From an uncultured Candidatus Pelagibacter sp. (GTDB taxonomy: Bacteria; Pseudomonadota; Alphaproteobacteria; Pelagibacterales; Pelagibacteraceae), in assembly GCA_913030805.1 (NCBI GenBank), contig CAJWDL010000001.1, positions 1 to 64,000 on the forward strand: a DNA stretch of 64,000 nucleotides. The letters are read 5' to 3'. The translations under genes and the position numbers were made by a program. Of the stretch, positions 62,115 to 64,000 are shown one piece after another (the stretch's first letter is position 1; each line of letters starts with the position of its first letter). The notes beneath the pieces were generated by a model, which worked only from the letters and a program-made list of their open reading frames with translations, was not told the origin of the DNA and did not search any database.

Positions 62115-63116
62115 TTAAATCTTGCCGAAATAATTTGCCAAATCACACATTCTAGATGCAAAACCCCACTCATTATCGTACCAAGCAGAAACTTTTGCCA
62201 TTTTGTTTTCTATCACCTTTGTTAACGTAAGGTCCACTATAGCAGAGTGAGGATTATGATTGAAATCAGAGGAAACAAGAGGTTCATTATTTATCTCTAA
62301 AATATTTTTTAGTTTTGACTTTGAAGCTTTTATGAATGAATTATTTATTTCTTCTGCAGTTAAATTTTTTGATGAAGAAAATACGAATTCTATCAAAGAC
62401 ACGTTGGGAGTTGGAACTCTGATTGAAATTCCTTCAATTTTCCCTTTTAGACTTGGAATAATGTCACCAAGAGATTTAGTGGCTCCCGTAGTTGTTGGTA
62501 CCATTGAATTAGGAGCACTTCTTGCCCTTCTTAGATCTTTATGTGAATTATCCAATAATCTTTGATCAGTTGTGTAAGAATGTATTGTCGTCATAAAACC
62601 TCTTTCAATTCCAAAATCTTCATTCAACGTCTGCGCGACGGGAGCAAGACAATTTGTGGTACAAGATGCAGCAGAAATTATTTGATCACCGGACTTTAAA
62701 TTTTTTTCGTTAACTCCATAAATGATACTTTTTGCACCCTTACATGGAGCCGAAACAATAACTTTATTTGCACCAGAATTAATGTGTTGTGAAGATTTTT
62801 CTTTTGTATTGAATTTGCCTGTACATTCTAAAACAATATTAACTTTATACTTTTTCCAATCTATTTTTGATATTTCATTTTCTTGGATCACATTTATTTT
62901 TTTTTCACCAATATTAATTGCTTTTTCTGAGTGGTTAATTTTTGATTTTAATTTTCCATGCACGGTATCATTAATTAACAAGAAACTACTTGTTTCAGCA
63001 TTGCTTTTATTATTAATAGCTACTACTTCTAAATCTTTTCTATTTTGTTCAACAATAGACCTGAGTGTCATTCTTCCAATTCTACCAAATCCATTAATTC
63101 CAACTTTTAAAGTCAT
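62115..63116 (-). CDS. gap: glyceraldehyde-3-phosphate dehydrogenase
   Basis: A 333-residue type I GAPDH. The NAD-binding GINGFGRIGRM lies at residues 6-16, the catalytic cysteine is C152 in SAASCTTNCLAPV, the conserved His follows in TTIHSYTTDQ, and WYDNEWGFASRM is at the C-terminal side. It oxidises glyceraldehyde 3-phosphate. It lies 2 bases after tkt and 6 bases before pgk. Confidence 0.97.
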   Translation of the reverse strand: MTLKVGINGFGRIGRMTLRSIVEQNRKDLEVVAINNKSNAETSSFLLINDTVHGKLKSKINHSEKAINIGEKKINVIQENEISKIDWKKYKVNIVLECTGKFNTKEKSSQHINSGANKVIVSAPCKGAKSIIYGVNEKNLKSGDQIISAASCTTNCLAPVAQTLNEDFGIERGFMTTIHSYTTDQRLLDNSHKDLRRARSAPNSMVPTTTGATKSLGDIIPSLKGKIEGISIRVPTPNVSLIEFVFSSSKNLTAEEINNSFIKASKSKLKNILEINNEPLVSSDFNHNPHSAIVDLTLTKVIENKMAKVSAWYDNEWGFASRMCDLANYFGKI

Positions 63117-63118
63117 AA

Positions 63119-64000
63119 TTATTTATTTAATATTTTCCTTGTTAATTTTACAATATTGTCACTGGTTAAATTAAAATGTTCATAAATTTTTTTATATGGA
63201 GCGCTTTTTCCAAAAGATTTCATTCCCAAAGAAATTCCATTTGGGCCTACATACTTTTCCCAACCAAAAATACTACCTGCCTCAATTGAAATTTTTATTG
63301 ATTCTTTATCTATAATTTTTTCTCTGTATTCTTTTGATTGCTTATCGAACAATTCCTGGCACGGCATAGAAACTACTTTTGAATTGATATTTATGTTTTT
63401 TAGTTTTTTTTGAGCTTCCATCGCTATTTGGATTTCCGAACCAGATGCTACGAGAGTTACATCAGGAACAGTCTTAGTTTTTATTATTTCATAAGCTCCA
63501 CGTCTGCTCATATTTTTTTTTGAAAATGTTTCGGTAACAAATGGAAGTTTTTGTCTTGATAATGCTATCACGCTCGAATTAGTACTACTTTTTAGGGCGA
63601 TTTCCCAACATTCAAGTGTCTCAATTATGTCAGCAGGTCTAAATACGTTTAAGTTTGGAATTGCCCTTAATTGAAACAAATGTTCGATTGGTTGATGAGT
63701 GGGTCCATCTTCACCCAGCCCAATAGAATCATGGGAAAAAATATAAATCGCTTTTAAACCCATAAAAGCCGACAATCTTAGCGAAGGTTTACAATAGTCC
63801 GAAAAAATTAAAAAGGTTCCACCGTAAGGTATTATACCTCCGTGAAGAGCCATACCGTTCATAATTCCAGCCATAGCATGTTCCCGTACACCATAATGAA
63901 TATAATTTCCTTTAAAATTCGAAGGTTTAATAATCCTAGAGTGTTTAGTTTTCGTGTTGTTTGAACCACTTAAATCAGCGGATCCACCAATTAGTTCTGG
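63119..64000 (-). CDS. tkt: transketolase, C-terminal part (cut by window edge)
   Basis: The last 293 codons of transketolase; the 5' part lies beyond the right edge. The fragment begins within PELIGGSADLSGSNNTKTK, has IHYGVREHAMAGIMNGMALHGG, SHDSIGLGEDGPTHQPIEHL, FRPADIIETLECWEIAL and the C-terminal domain with VASGSEIQIAMEA. These belong to the pyrimidine-binding and C-terminal domains of the thiamine-diphosphate enzyme of the pentose phosphate pathway. Its pathway makes sedoheptulose 7-phosphate, the starting point for the heptose branch encoded by gmhA and hddA in this window. Confidence 0.96.
   Translation of the reverse strand, partial: PELIGGSADLSGSNNTKTKHSRIIKPSNFKGNYIHYGVREHAMAGIMNGMALHGGIIPYGGTFLIFSDYCKPSLRLSAFMGLKAIYIFSHDSIGLGEDGPTHQPIEHLFQLRAIPNLNVFRPADIIETLECWEIALKSSTNSSVIALSRQKLPFVTETFSKKNMSRRGAYEIIKTKTVPDVTLVASGSEIQIAMEAQKKLKNININSKVVSMPCQELFDKQSKEYREKIIDKESIKISIEAGSIFGWEKYVGPNGISLGMKSFGKSAPYKKIYEHFNLTSDNIVKLTRKILNK

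Noticed and set aside
62260-63174. Plus-strand frames of 101 and 150 codons opposite gap
   Set aside because: They are antisense shadows of the strongly conserved gap gene; no own motifs or ribosome-binding context.

Overview
The window is very A+T-rich, gene-dense bacterial DNA that fits a SAR11-clade alphaproteobacterium (Pelagibacterales). The signs are the tiny intergenic gaps, lysine/asparagine/isoleucine-rich proteins, a transhydrogenase alpha subunit split into PntAA and PntAB, a TrcR-type (DUF1013) regulator, and above all a 23S rRNA gene parted from its 5S rRNA gene by a block of surface-polysaccharide genes. That last arrangement is the published location of SAR11 'hypervariable region 2'. 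The assignment is made from sequence features and recalled literature, not from a database search.

Layout. (1) 1-295: 3' end of 23S rRNA, including the sarcin-ricin loop. (2) About 296-38118: a 38 kb glycan island with frequent strand switches. It holds two Gmd-type dehydratases, GDP-fucose synthase, a ColD-like PLP 3-dehydrase, a UDP-sugar dehydrogenase and 4-epimerase, about ten glycosyltransferases, a WecA-like initiating transferase, an O-antigen ligase/polymerase, several large multi-pass membrane proteins, three methyltransferases, and two unusual modules: a radical-SAM cassette (6838-14207) and a mini-Tat-protein plus GMC oxidoreductase pair (24696-26257). (3) 38119-41370: a conserved core block with tRNA-Val(GAC), 5S rRNA, rpmJ (Cys-less L36) and pntAA-pntAB-pntB. 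(4) 41563-56638: a second sugar island. It starts with a DUF5672 protein and a MORN-repeat secreted protein, then carries the enzymes for GDP-D-glycero-D-manno-heptose (GmhA, HddA, a nucleotidyltransferase-HAD phosphatase fusion), a Gmd-like dehydratase that may act on it, RmlA plus 3,4-ketoisomerase plus aminotransferase for an amino-deoxy sugar, and two sugar C-methyltransferases. It also contains two gene relics: an exactly in-frame, internally deleted FAD-enzyme minigene, and a 17-codon stub of a reductase gene. (5) 56664-64000: conserved core, all on the minus strand: initiator tRNA-Met, rpsU, trcR, rpmE, suhB, efp, thiE, a class I aldolase, pgk, gap and tkt (cut by the window edge).

Together the two islands make nucleotide-activated sugars (GDP-fucose, a GDP-3,6-dideoxyhexose, GDP-heptose derivatives, UDP-uronates, probably a dTDP-amino sugar), transfer them to a lipid carrier and decorate them by methylation and perhaps radical chemistry. 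No Wzx flippase or ABC exporter is visible, so export must be encoded elsewhere. No transposase, integrase, phage gene or CRISPR array was seen. Coordinates of starts were moved to ATG codons where the longest open frame began with TTG and an in-frame ATG lay just downstream.
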